Shown here piece by piece: positions 22,500 through 35,700 of a stretch of 64,000 nucleotides of DNA (the first letter of the stretch is position 1; each line of letters begins with the position of its first letter). The notes beneath the pieces were generated by a model, which was not told the origin of the DNA, made no database searches, and was given only the letters and a program-made list of their open reading frames with translations. The stretch covers positions 268,158-332,157 of the forward strand of contig VYZB01000531.1 in assembly GCA_013397455.1 (NCBI GenBank), written 5' to 3'. Origin of the DNA: Crotophaga sulcirostris (lineage: Eukaryota > Chordata > Aves > Cuculiformes > Crotophagidae). Position numbers and translations under genes: made by a program.

Positions 22500-25400
22500 A
22501 CTATTATTCACAGCATCTAACAAAGAGTGAATAGAAATCTTAGCCTGATACTACTTGAGGAAGCTCTCATTTTAAAAAAAATTCAAAGCCGTTTGTAATA
22601 CGATTTGGAATTGATGCTAATGTTATCCCTTCTTTCCAACGAATCTGTAAGCAGTTTAACAACTGTAAACAAGATGTTAAGCCTATTTTTCATGAGAACA
22701 GAAAGCGTTCTGTCCTTAGAACAGTTGCAGTTTTCTGCTGGATACTAACACCCAAGCAATGAATACAATTCCATAATATCAGAAAGAAATTCCTCAGCAT
22801 AGGGTCTATTTTATTCCCATGCTGTGACGCTGTACACGCAGACTATCCCAATATGTACTCGCACTCAGGTCAAAATCAATCAGATCTCTCATCCATTTAT
22901 GCTGACATACCTTACAGTATCAATTATTCAACAAGCAATTGTAAAGATTCACCAGTTCAGTGGAAGCTATTGAACCTCAGCAGTTCTATGGCAATATAAA
23001 TAAACAACAGTACATTTGCATCACCGTCACAAAAAAGCGTGAATTCAGCTGTCATAAGTAACGACTATTGATAAAAAAAAATGTGGGAACTTCTGTTTTT
23101 TTCTTTACTGTTAAGCCACCTGAATCACTCAGGCCTCAAACACTTCCCCTAAATAAGCATATTTTACAGTAGGTTCACATTCCCCTTCAAGCTACTCGTT
23201 CAACAAAAGGCATATCAATTCACAATATGATACTGGCCCCAGTCCCCAGTCAAGTTTTCCTCTTTAGGAAAACATATTTAACCTTCATTTTCACCATAAA
23301 GGAAAAAACAACCTAGGCTTACAGTTAGATCAAAGAGGAATTTACAGCACAACATAATTTAAAAAAAATTCAAAGTCTTAGACCATAAAAAATGTTGCCT
23401 ATTACAACAGTTACCTTTGCTATGTTTCTTCTCAAAAAGTTTAAGAAAACACATTAACAAGAATATTTTAAATAGTTGGACTATGTGTGTGGTAAATTCT
23501 AACCCCGTATGAAATGAAACTATCACCAGATTCAGGTCTTACATTAAAACCCCTGCAGGAAGGGTAACAAAGGTGGTTGGTTTCAAGTACTGACAGTTAA
23601 GCTAACTGAAACAAAAAATCTACTGCATTGTCAATATTGAGTTAAATATGTAATTTTCAAGAGATACTACAAGGTTGCAATCAAATTACGAGGTTGTCTG
23701 TAATGTGAACACTTCCATCTTAAATGATGACATGAAATTCATCTAAAATTTAGGCTAAATACCTACCACTGAAGTCATTAGCAATGTGAGTATTAGTTTT
23801 AGCAATTGAGATTTCATATCCAGGGTCAGTGCATGAGTGAATAAGTAATAAAATAACAACAGTAATCTTTCAATGGACAGGTAAAGAGAAAAAAAACAAA
23901 AAACGCCACAAGGTTTTTGTTGTTGGTACAGTTGTTGGCACAGTTTCTTCACATTTCACATATTCATTCTTCACAACAAATAACCAAGACAGGGCACTGC
24001 CATTCTAATGGTATAATTCTCAAGTCATCTATATTTAGTATAAAAGTTGCCAGCTAGATCTGTTCACAACGACTGCAGTTAATTTACAGTGTAGCAGACA
24101 AAGCACACAATTTACCTCTCTGGCATGACTAACAGGAAGTTTGCCAACTTTCTAAACATATTCCTGGAAAGCTGAGCCATTCTATATTTGCATCCAAAGG
24201 GCTGGTATAGCAATGCTCAGAGACTCCAGACACAAAGTGTTGGAAATCCAACTTCAACAGAAATAAAACTTGGATTGATTTTTATATTACCCTCACTGTT
24301 TCAGTAGAATGAAGAGATTCTTTACATAGTGGTTCAAAAAATTTCCCTATTTTCAGACCAAATTATTAAATACTTAACTTAGGCAATGCATTAACTACTC
24401 TGAGAGTAGGAAATTTACCAAATCACAAATATACTACATATCCAACATTCATGTTAGTATATAGATTTATAGTATCTGGAAAGAGAAACTATTTTGAACT
24501 CAAATCAGAAGTAAAACAAACTTAAATTCCATCCAATTTTTTGTCAGTATGCCAACAAACATTTGATATCTTGTATAATCTTGCCCAGGTCTGTGTGCAT
24601 TACAGAGAATCCCCAAGCAAACAGAACAGGTCCTAGGCCTCCTCAGAATGAAAGCTGGTTATCAAAGAAAATGCAACTACACTGAGATGTGGAGACTATT
24701 CTGGGCCAACTCTGTATACATACACTCATATATGTATGTGCTTACATATTATTATTATTACCTGAGACATACAAACACACACAGGCTTCTTCCCGAGCTT
24801 ACAATGGTTTTAGCCAGGAGGTCTTCATACCACACTCCATCAATCACATAGGGACAGCACACCCAGCATTTTCAACACAGTCAGGGCCAGAAGTTTCCAA
24901 CAGAAGCAATTCTATTGCACCTAAGACAAATCCCAGCTTGAAAACCCAACCAGGAGTCAGGAAAAGACACAATTCTGGAATATCTTCCTTAAGATCCAAA
25001 AAGAATGTGGAGAACATCCACTGAACTACTCCTGAGGAGGTAAGTCTTTACAGTTCTCACTAGAATGTGTAACTACTGTTTCTCCTATTTCAAGACAAAA
25101 GCTTTAGGTTGGTTTTGCCAATGGTTATAACTTCTTACCTTGAAAAGCTCATATGATAAAGCAGTGAGTTAAAAGTGGCACTGTATTTTGCATTATATTC
25201 ACCGTAATAATATTCCAATCTATATTTATATCACTTAGATATTTCCAGAACAAAAGTCAGTCACAACTTTAGTTGCTTCTTACTAGAATACTGTACTCAC
25301 ATAAATATTTTGTGCCCAGGAAAGTCAACAATTAAAATCCCATGAACATAATTCTAGCTATCACTGAGCTGTTAAAACTGCATGTATTTCTGAAAAGCAA

Positions 25401-26405
25401 GCAGGACATAGACTGATGGTGCCACATTCAAAGTGCTGACGGAGGGAAGAACATGGAGTTAAACACAGTATTGGACTTTGTAGTACTGGAGAAAATTTGT
25501 GTCAAGATATTGCGACCTGCTAACAAACTCCACAGAGGTGCCTAAATTCAAGTAATGACCGTGAAATTTATTCCTCTATTCCATTCTTCCACTCCATAAA
25601 GCTACTCTTAAAATCTCAATTCCTTTAGAGAAAATAAAAATTGACATACCATGCCTGATCTTTAGACTTCACAGCTTGAGATACAATTTTCTCCTCCTCC
25701 TCCTCAAAATAAAATAAAAAATCCCAGTGAAAGGCCATTAATTTATCAAGACATCTTGAAAGTATTCTTAATGGTTTTATTGGATCAAGCTAGCACATAG
25801 GTGACAACCAGCCTCACTGTCCCAGGTACATGAATTATGTCAGACACAAGAGAAACAACTAACACAGGTCTGTTTGAGTTGATGATAAATGAAGTTGATA
25901 GCCAGACCTTCAGATCTGAATGTTATAGATGTAACAGCTCAGTTACCAGCTCGACCCTAGTGATCAGAGAATGGACACTAGTCACACATGCAAAAAGTCT
26001 GACACTTTTACCCAGAGAGCTTTTGCTCACAAAAGTCACAGACCTTAAAATTAAAATACAATAGCTTACTAAGAATACAACTGGTTGTTGAATGCAATAA
26101 CTAAAATACCTGCTTAGGAACATAAATTTTGTTCATAGACCTCAGGAATGTGAGAACCAATATTAAGTAAATTATTTCCACAAAGCTATGCATAAACCAT
26201 TTAGATGAACAGAGGAAGTGAGCATCTCCATGAAAACTGGTAACGTAATGCAACTGCGTTTTGGTAGATAGCATATAGAAGGTCAATAGGCCAAGTGACA
26301 TTGTCAGAATTCAACTTCCATCTCTAGTGCTATGTTACCAAATCTCTGTTTCAGCTATTACATGGATTTTATCATGAAAACCTTCCAGTGATCTTCATTA
26401 TCATC
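22500..26405. other. Unique AT-rich DNA, no firm gene
   Basis: There is a short ATT microsatellite at 24746-24760 and a weak plus-strand exon candidate at 24784-25039, listed separately. No repeat family is recognised. Confidence 0.4.
24784..25039 (+). other. Possible non-coding or coding exon, weak
   Basis: The plus-strand segment follows ACACACACAG, a possible acceptor, and is followed by the consensus-like donor GAG|GTAAGT at about 25040. An open frame covers most of it but stops 19 bases before the donor. It could be an exon of an unidentified lncRNA or a terminal coding part. Chance splice-like words are common, so support is weak. Confidence 0.15.
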
Positions 26406-26619
26406 TTAGGAAAAAGTTCTTCACTGAAAGGGTGATTGGCCATTGGAATGCGCTGCCTGGGGAGGTGGTGGAGTCGCTGTCCCTGGAGGTGTTTAAGAGG
26501 AAATTGGATGAGGCACTCAGTGCCATGGTTTAGATGATGGGTTGGTGTTGGTGTTGGGTTATAGGTTGGACTCGATCTCAGAGGTCCTTTCCAACCTTGC
26601 AATACTGTGATACTGTGAT
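26406..26619 (+). mobile_element. Young CR1 LINE 3' end
   Basis: About 214 bp on the plus strand runs from TTAGGAAAAAGTTCTTC through [22 protein letters not shown] coding sequence to two ATACTGTGA units. It lacks three bases in the CTCGATGATCTC motif, a deletion shared with the tail at 41.5 kb. Confidence 0.93.
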
Positions 26620-29221
26620 TATGCTTCTAAGTGACAGAATCCATTTCTGTCACTGTATACTTTAGAAGCAAAGCTCCTGACTTGTCTGAAAATATAGAGC
26701 AGTCCAACTCAAGGATATAGTGCAACTTCAGAAGCAAGCAACACTTCTGAGCTGTTACTGAGGCTGGTATTAGATAATAATTCATTATCTGTCAGGTAAA
26801 CCAGAATGAACAAGGCCACATTTCAATAGCATGCAAGGTTTTTGAACCACTAGCTTGAAAGCTGGCATTTCAAAGAAGCGTGTTTCTAGAAATAAACTCC
26901 CTATTTTTCAATCTAATATGTGAGGAAGACGACTGTAAAATATCCTTTAACATTAAAATTTAGTTTGAGGTGATTCAGAACTGTTTTCTGGATTGACTTA
27001 CAGTCGAGCTGCTCTCATGAATGATTAACACTCAAGACTCCTACAATCATGTGTTACTGGTTCCTAGGACAAAGCTTAGCTGCATGAACAGATGGAAAAC
27101 AAGGTTTAGGAAGCAATTCTAGCCAAGAACATCCAACCCTCTTTCTGGACTGGCATGGCTGGGGAGGGGCACGGTCAAAGAACCAGGCTTCTGGCTGACA
27201 TATTTACAGCTTGGCATGTTGCAACAGACAAGCATATACGAGGGGTGACTGTTTTACTTGGTGAGAAAGCAGCAGAGGACCCATCAGTTTGAAAGTATGG
27301 AAGATGTCAGACCACGTCTTACACTTGGAAGTACCACTCTAGGACTAAACAGAAGGCTAAATGCATTATGACCTCGGTGTAACTTAGAGAAACTCACAAA
27401 ACAGGCAGAGGGGAAAAGTGTCATGACTGGAAAACAAGAACTTCCAGGATAAGCAGTTCTTCTGAAATATTTCCGAATATCCGGGGTCTGTGTGTGTGTC
27501 TGTGTGTGTCTGTCTGTCTCAACAAAGTGACCAAGGATACAGTGTCTTAAGTTTGATGAAAACTCAAAAATTGCCTAAAACTTTCCCAGTGCCAATGAGA
27601 AAAGGCTTACCTATTCTAGCACTGTGTCCCACCCTCTTGTACCTTTGCAGCTGCACAAAAATCTGGGAAGATGGACAGTAGTTTTCTCTCATTGCAAAAG
27701 TCCGTAAGGACATGGATCCAGAAATGAATGCTTAAGAATTCTGAGCAGCTGAAAAGATTTTTCACAGTGACCAGATCAATGGGGAAGTAAGTAAAAAGCT
27801 GTGATCGACAGTCTGTGTTTCTCAGCTTTCACGCCTTCGATCCAAAGGACACATGTGCCTGAAGTGACTGAATTACTTTAACTAAACAAAGATACTGAAA
27901 TGCTGGTCACAGGGAAAGCAGTGAAAAAAAATAGAGTAAAAAAACAACAGAAGAGAAGGTTTCATTTTTTTCTTCAAAAAATTTCCCTAGTCATATAAAT
28001 ATAATGTGAATATTCTTTACAAGCCGAACTTGTTTATGACACAGGCAGTAGAGAGGACATTCAACAAATGGAAAAAAATGTCATCTGATAAGTAATGTGG
28101 ACACACTAAAAGTAAGAATTTAAAGGAAATGCCTCTGTACAAAGGAAGTGTGCATAAAGGTGCCGTACAACTATTACCAATTATATTTTAAAACAAATAG
28201 GATGCCATTTACAGCATAACCAAGATAACATAAAATTCATAACATGAAAAGTTATATTTGCAGGGAAAAGTGTTCGAAGAACTTCCTGCTGTGGTTCAGT
28301 TGAACTGACAGGTCCTTTGCTGCCAGATTCTTTTACACGAACGAGGCCTCAGGGAACAAAGGACACCCAGCCATGCTCACCTGCCCAGACGTTATAATTC
28401 TGGGACAATAAAAGGGATCTTAAGAATTTCAAAGTGGAGGGAAATTATGCCAGCAAGACATTGAGCTGCAAAGAGAGACAGTGTAACAAAACAGGACCCT
28501 CGCAATTTTAGGTCTTTTAACTACAAGGGAGCCAAATGTACCCTCACAAAAATGCAGTAGCTTTCTTCAAGGCCATGAGGAGGGTTATTCTCCCAGAGAC
28601 TTCTATATTGTCTCTCTCCTTGAAGCACAGTTGCCCTGAAGTTTTCCTTTTCATGTTGCAAAGGAGTTTTTTTAACCTTTAACTTCCATTTCCAGCAGCA
28701 AGTGCTCCACAATAGCTTCCCAATTCTACCCACCAGGCCCTCCTTTTAAATAACCAAGTCTCTGGACATTTTCCAAGCTGCCTCTCTCACTCTCCACAGG
28801 TCTTAGCTTTGCCACTGGTCCAAGAAACAAGCACTTGTGTCTGTCGTGTGGTCCATTTTTACTCCTCCCTATATGGAGCCACCCCCCTGAGGACTACAAT
28901 TAATACTACAAGGTGTCAAACTTTGAAAGTGCCAACAATTACAGCAGAGCTGTCTTGGCCCTAAAACACTCTTTGAGGAAGAAAGCATATTTACAACCAA
29001 GCAATACTACCTATTGTAGAACAAGGCTGAACACTGACAGTAAGTGACACCAGCAATGAATTACTAAAGTTAGATTCTACCTCCATGTCTTCCTTTGTGG
29101 TTACAAAAGCTCTGCTTTAATCCAGTTCTCCAGAACAAACTTGCACTACAGTTTCGGAGTTTTATTTCTCAGAAGGTGACATGCACAGTAATATGAGCTT
29201 GAGAACGAGGAGAGTGTGTGC
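26620..29221. other. Unique DNA with a TG/TCTG microsatellite
   Basis: A TG/TCTG microsatellite lies at about 27488-27520. The rest shows no recognised repeat or exon. The region 28.2-28.8 kb is somewhat richer in GC and might be an old LTR remnant, but I found no defined ends. Confidence 0.4.
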
Positions 29222-29756
29222 AGTCCTGTGCAGTGTACTGTGTGCAGTTCTGGGCCCCTCGGTTTGAGAAGGATGTCAAGACACTGGAGTGTGTCCAGAG
29301 GAGAGCAACGAAGATGGTGAAGGGTTTGGAGCACAAGCCCTGTGAGGAGCGAATGAGGGAGCTGGGGTTGTTTAGCCTGGAGAAGAGGAGGCTCAGGGGA
29401 GACTTTATTGCTCTCTACAACTGCCTAAAAAGAGGTTGTAGTCAGTCAGGGGTTGGTCTCTTCTCTCAGGTGACCAGTGACAGAACTAGAGGACACGGAC
29501 TCAAGCATCGTCAGGGGAGGTTAAGGCTTGATGTAAGGGAAAAGTTCTTCCCTGAAAGGGTGATTGGCCATTGGAATGCGCTGCCCGGAGAGGTGGTGGA
29601 GTCACCGACCCTGGAGGTGTTTAAGAGGAGACTGGATGAGGCACTCAGTGCCATGGTTTAGATGATGGGTTGGTGTTGGTGTTGGGTTATAGGTTGGACT
29701 CGGTGATCTCAGAGGTCCTTTCCAACCTTGTAATACTGCGATACTGTGACACTGTG
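29222..29756 (+). mobile_element. Young CR1 LINE, long open ORF2 C-terminus
   Basis: The plus-strand copy is about 535 bp. It carries an uninterrupted C-terminal ORF of about 147 codons (29218-29661), with [19 protein letters not shown], then [11 protein letters not shown] and [42 protein letters not shown] and a stop after LSAMV complete it. The 3' UTR and an ATACTGTGA-type tail follow. The intact frame suggests recent insertion. It lacks the RT catalytic core, so it cannot move by itself. The coding change PTLEVF (instead of PSLEVF) is shared with the 44.5 and 53.2 kb copies. Confidence 0.95.
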
Positions 29757-32700
29757 TGAGAGAGGATATTGTCAACAACCAAAGCACATTTCAGCCGTAT
29801 GGTCAAATTCCAACTGTGACCTTAATCCAGGACACTGCAGCAGGGTGACACAAGCTAACACAAAACTTGAAATTGTCCCAGAGAGAAAAATCCACGTTCC
29901 TGTGGCTATCAACTCTAAAACTGAAATGTTCAAAGGTCCCTTGCTCCAATTAAACATTGCAGCAACAAGGAACCTCCAACAGTGAGCCAGTTTGCAGAAC
30001 ACTTCAGTGGTCTGACTACACAATCCAGACTCCCACACAGGGATTCCCACATATTCCTAATCCCACATAAACTGCAAGTTTGAATGATATACAAAATGGT
30101 TGTTATTCTAGAATTTCTGCAACTCAAACTAAGATTTGTAAGCAATACTTAAGTCAGAAAATTCTTCAACAAGTAGTCAAATTTGCAATAAAACTGATTT
30201 TTTAAAACAAAAGTAGCGACTGCAAGATAATTACTTTCTGCACTATTTGATACTTGCTAAGGACAACCAGCCACTTAATTTCTCTTACTAAAAAAACAGG
30301 CATCCTGGTATTTCTCTCAAATCTCTTCCTTATGAAACTGTGATGTTAGAATAGAAGAAAGGCTTACCTAAGAAGTCTTCCATTGAAAAAACATTTCTTG
30401 GGAGGGTGGGGGAGGGTTGCTGCTATTTATGGGGGGTTAGTTTTGTTTCTTTTTCTTAAGTAAAATTGTTGTGAAAATTATTTCTTTGTTACAAAAATAC
30501 AAGAAAAAAACAGAGCATTTTGAATCAGAAAATACAGTGTTCTTCACTTAACAACTTAAGTCTGGATGTGCCATACCAGGGATGGCAGTTTGTGTGCATG
30601 CTCAGAAATTTGCCTAATAAATAATTTGATTTAGATGGCCCGTGGTGTGCAAGGAAGGGGCACCAGAACTCTACTCCGTGATTACAAAGCAGCTCTGCTC
30701 TGTTAGCTGCATTTTCTGCTTAAGTATAACTGTTCCAGGTTAAATAATGTTTTCATGCGGGGGGAGGGGGAAAACCCCAAACAGGCATGCTCTATCAAAG
30801 ATTAATATATTTTATGTCTTTTAGTATGCTACGCATGCCCTGTTAGCATATTTTCAGATTCAGTAAGCAGGTAATTTGACAGCTATATTGTTTAAAGCCA
30901 CAGTTTAACCACTTCTGACTCCAGCATGGTTTGATTTGCCCAGTTGCAGACTAAGCATTATGTGTTTGAGGGCAGGGAAAGTCAGGCACTCCGAAGGAAC
31001 CCTCAGTGCATTTCATAAGGCTCATATTTATGCGTGTTTCTTAAAGTTACACCAAGCCACTATTTCAGCTAGTTTTTTAAAAAAACACTTGAAAACTAGT
31101 TTCTACATAAATCATCCCTGCAGTCTTAAAAAGAAAAACAACTCCTTTACACTCTAGGAAGCTTTTGCACTTAAACATAAAGTTCGGGATCAAATGTTTT
31201 TACACCTTTTAAGATTCAATTGTGCTTTTCAGAAACCGCTGCATCACACAACAAGTTATCTCAAGCCTCAACAACAGACTCTTGAGGTCTGTTGAAAAAA
31301 GTAGAAACTGAAAAAGGCAATTCTGGTCAGGTAGCCTTTTTGAACAAAATCCTTTTCGGGAATACCTTGCAATTATTTCCTTTGGCTGCACACAAAATCA
31401 CCCAGGCAATTACAAGCCTGCTTTGGTCGATGGTCAGCTGTGACTATCAAGAAAAATCATCCCTGAAAACACACAACTGCTTTGGACTGCTAATAATTCT
31501 CAGCATCCCAAGCCATTCTGAAACCTTTCCAACAGTTGCCACTGATTCCTCCACATATCCTCTGGCACTCAATGGTTTACCTTGCCACACCTTTCAGTCC
31601 CAAGTGCCCAGGGAGTGTTTGTCACAAGGCTTACTTCAGCTTTCTTAATCCAGCTTAGGAAAAGCCTACAGAAATGGAATTCCCCAAGTAAACAGGAGAA
31701 AGGTGAATATCTACATTTGGAGCACCGTGACCAAAGAGACCACTTTCTGGGCACACTTTCCTATCGTCTGAATGACAGCCTGGACAAGTGGAGGGAAAAG
31801 CAGAACTGAACCAAAATCAGGTCAGTGCTGACACCGTTAGTACGATGAAAAGACAGACAAACACTAAAACCCAGACCACGAAATACCACATCAGTTACAT
31901 GCACAGGGTTTCTGGCAAGGCATAAGCTCTTGGAAATCCAAGGAACTTACAGCTGAATGAATCAAAAGGCACCAATTCTTTCCTAGTATTCTCAAAGAGA
32001 AAAGACAGTGCTTTCAAACCACATGAACAACCAATAAGCAAAAGACTCAACCGATATGGCTTAATATTATGCCCACCATACGGTGAGATTTTCAAATCTG
32101 ACACTTATTTCTACTTCTAATTGTCCTCAGTCAATTGAGGATCTAGTTTTTGAAAATGTCTTAGCAAGATTCAACCCTTTATCTGCATAATTTCTAGCCT
32201 ACCTGGAAAATAACCTTGACTGCAAAGAGCCTTATTCAAAATGATTTCTCTATTGAGCAGAAAACAAAGAATAAATTACATTTGTCATTGAAGGAAGCTA
32301 GTATTGTATTCCCTTCCTATTTGCTGCCTCATGGAGATTACATAATTTCTTATACCAGCCCACTATTGCCTACAAACATCCACAACTTCACTAGAACTGT
32401 CTAGAAAAAGGCTTGACATTCCAGGCCTTTTTGGGGATGCTGGATTTGCAACTGACATATATGAGTGCATCTGCAATGCAGAAAAATCCAATAAAATACC
32501 AAGTTTGCTATCCAACTACCTAAAGCCACTTAAGTTAGTGACATGTTCATATGAGCCTCATCTGTAAAATGCAGTTTGCAAAACTGTCTCTTGTTTTCTT
32601 GCCGTGTATCTTTGCTCAATACAACAAACAGCATGCTCAGTCAGGAAAATGCTACACAAAAACTGATATGGTTTAAAACCCAAGCACCATCCAGTTGCCT

Positions 32701-35700
32701 AAGTAAGGTAATTTTCTTACTTCTAGAATACAACACCAGTGTAACTGTAGAAAGAGGATAGTTAAAACTTGAACAAAGACTAAAGGCCAAACACCAGTGT
32801 TTCTTTTATTTCAGTGTTTATGCATTATAAAATGCATGAAATGCAATTGTGACCAGTCAGACTTTCTCAAGAGACTGCTTTTCCCCCTATATCACATTTC
32901 TTTGACCAGATGAAATCTAACTGTTTAATTAGCACGTAACACTTTATGCAATAAATCCACACTGACCACGTATTTCCCCATTAACATTCAATTAACACAT
33001 TCCACTGTAGAAGCTTCAATACAATTTCAACCATTTCTGCCATCAAATGGGATAGATGAAAAAAATCTTGTGTGTTTAGTGGCATCACATGACAAATGTG
33101 TCAGTCATCTACAACTACTTCAACTCTGACACCTTATTACTTACGCATTTGCACAGCACCCTCAAACTAAACATTACCACTAAGCCTAAATTGATTTGCT
33201 TCACATTAACTTTATTATACCAACATCTATCCACTTAACAGTATCGCATGAGAGCATACGAATAAATTAAAATTAATTTAAACTACTGCATTAAAAAAAC
33301 CTTTTGCATTAGTGGAGCTATAAAAATATTAAAATCCTCCTTATTTGCAAAAATTAATTTCTGAATGCTGGACTTGTGCACTAATGCTGTAAGGATATAT
33401 CTAGCTGCTGCACTACAGCTCTCATCTCAGATTACGCTACTATTTATGTCCAAAAAGCAATGTATGTGTTCGTTCATGAGAACTGCTAAGAGTAAACATG
33501 GAAGTCCTAATGGAAAGTTTGTGTGAAGTAGGTTAAGGCATAAAGATATAAAATTCTGGCATTACATTGGGGCTCAAACATCTCATTTGTCGCACTTCTG
33601 AGCCCTCAAAGGTACCTGTATTAATTCCTCAATTTACGATGGGAAGAGATTAACTGCTCTTCCCATTAGTGGAAAAGTGCACTTCCAAACCAGGCTGAGA
33701 TACAGACAGAGACACCGCACTCTGAACAACTGCCAGATCACAGCTTATCCCCGTGGTTTCCAAGTCCTTTACCCTTGGAAAGGGCAACAATCTGCAAAAA
33801 ACGCAAAAGGAAGAGGATCAGAAATGAGTTTTCTTTTTGTGTGTCCAAGCTAAGAACAGCTGCTCAAGAGGTTTAGACTGGTTCAGTTGCCTCCATTCTC
33901 TGGACATGGAGATGCACAGCAGTGCCCTTTGCAAAGCAAACACAGCCTTTAAAATGACCAGTGATGAATGTGTAACCTGAAGGCCAAAGGGTAGAAAACA
34001 GCAGGCTGGAGGGGAAAGACACTGGAAGAAGCTTGTCCTCCTTCCCTACAGTGCTTTTGAAAAGACTGTCTGTGGCATCCCGATCTGGTTGATAAGAAGC
34101 TTGAGAACAGCAGTTCAACCACAAAAGGCTGAACAACTAGCAAACCACGATTTGTGGCTGTCAAAACAATTGTCTCATGCAGCTCAATCCACCACAGAGC
34201 TACAGCTTTTGCTGCCTTATCACCAGAGGCTCTGTCCAGTTCTATAATATTACAGAAAAGTCACTGACTTGCTGAAACATGCTGAGAGCTCAGATTCTTG
34301 GTTGAACTAACGCCATTTTGATGCAATGAGAAGAAATATGGCTCCTCACTTGTGGCTAAAAGGATGTCAGCAGTATTAAGCAAATCCTAGCTATGTTTAG
34401 TCCCCAGTAGAAAAACTGACCAAAATCACATATGTGACACCTTTAATTAGTACCAACTCTAATTAACAGCAGGAAAAGTACTCTGAGAGTAGAAAACAGT
34501 TTACTAGATTTGAAAATGGAAGAGGTAACTAAAAAAATTACAGAGTTGTCATAGTAAGGAAACTTGACATTTGAGAAGTCGATCCCTCCAAAGCCTTCCT
34601 TGAGCAAGCAAGCAAAAAGCCAAGTCAGGCCATTCAGGCTGTGCAAAAGGAAAAGCTGACAGCACACAGGAGATGAACAAGCTAACTGTGCTACATGTGG
34701 AAGCAATAATGGACGCTGAAGACAACAGCCAGGCTCACAATTGTTGCAGCAGTTTGGAAAGCAAAAGGTTGTGTAGGCATCTGTAGCGTTAATAGAATGA
34801 AAGCATCAAGTAAAATCTGAGACACCTAATTTTCTCTCATCTCTCATTCCAATTAACTCCATTCACCTTAAATAAAATTCTTGTTCAAATAAGATCCAAG
34901 TATGGACTTCAACAGTTAAAGAACTTGACAACAGAGAAAAAAGGGCAATGAAAATGCAAGGTTTTTTTTCTCTGCATAAATGGCCTAGCAGAATTTTCTG
35001 TTAAAATAAACAGAAGCACACAATAACCAAATCAAGCCTCAGATGCAGCCTGACAGTGACAAATCCATATGGACTCGTTTCCAGATGCCTTCCTTTCAGC
35101 CATCTTCCCTGGAGGGAGGGAGAGTCTAAATAAGATCCCCACACAGTCTGGAGAGAGTCAAAGTCAGCAACTAAAGATTAAGGGGACAGCCTCTCACTGA
35201 AAGAAAACTCAATGAATGCAAAACCTGCTAAGTTTTCTATCTGCTGAAGACTGGATTTAGATTGATTCCTCAGGACTTCTAACAAGAAAAAAAGGTTGCA
35301 GGCACTTATTTCTTCCTGCTTTTCCACATTTAGCTCAAGCACTGGCAACCCCATGTCAGTGTTGGACCTTCAGTCCAACAGACCGTAAAAGTCTTAGCTT
35401 CATATGCTGTACATCACCACATTAGTTATCCTGATTAGCACAACTGTAGCATCACAGCCTAAGTTTTAGAAACTTTGGGAGAAATGCTACAAGTCAGTGA
35501 AATTTGACTACAGAATTTTTACACAAACACAACTCACTTTACATATATTTTTTACACAACACTAATATATCTTTACCCTTTTTTCATTTACTTCCCTGAC
35601 ACTCTGTGTCATGTGTCACACTGATGCCACTACTCATATGAACTTTTAATCACAGATCAACTTGAATAGAAGCTGATGACAACAGCAGCATAATCTGAAG

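Noticed and set aside
28250..28800. Possible LTR remnant with AATAAAAGG
   Set aside because: No defined TG...CA ends, paired LTR, primer-binding site or target duplication could be seen.
31292..31648. 118-residue plus-strand frame
   Set aside because: No recognisable domain, no splice support, and overlapping frames of similar length on the other strand.
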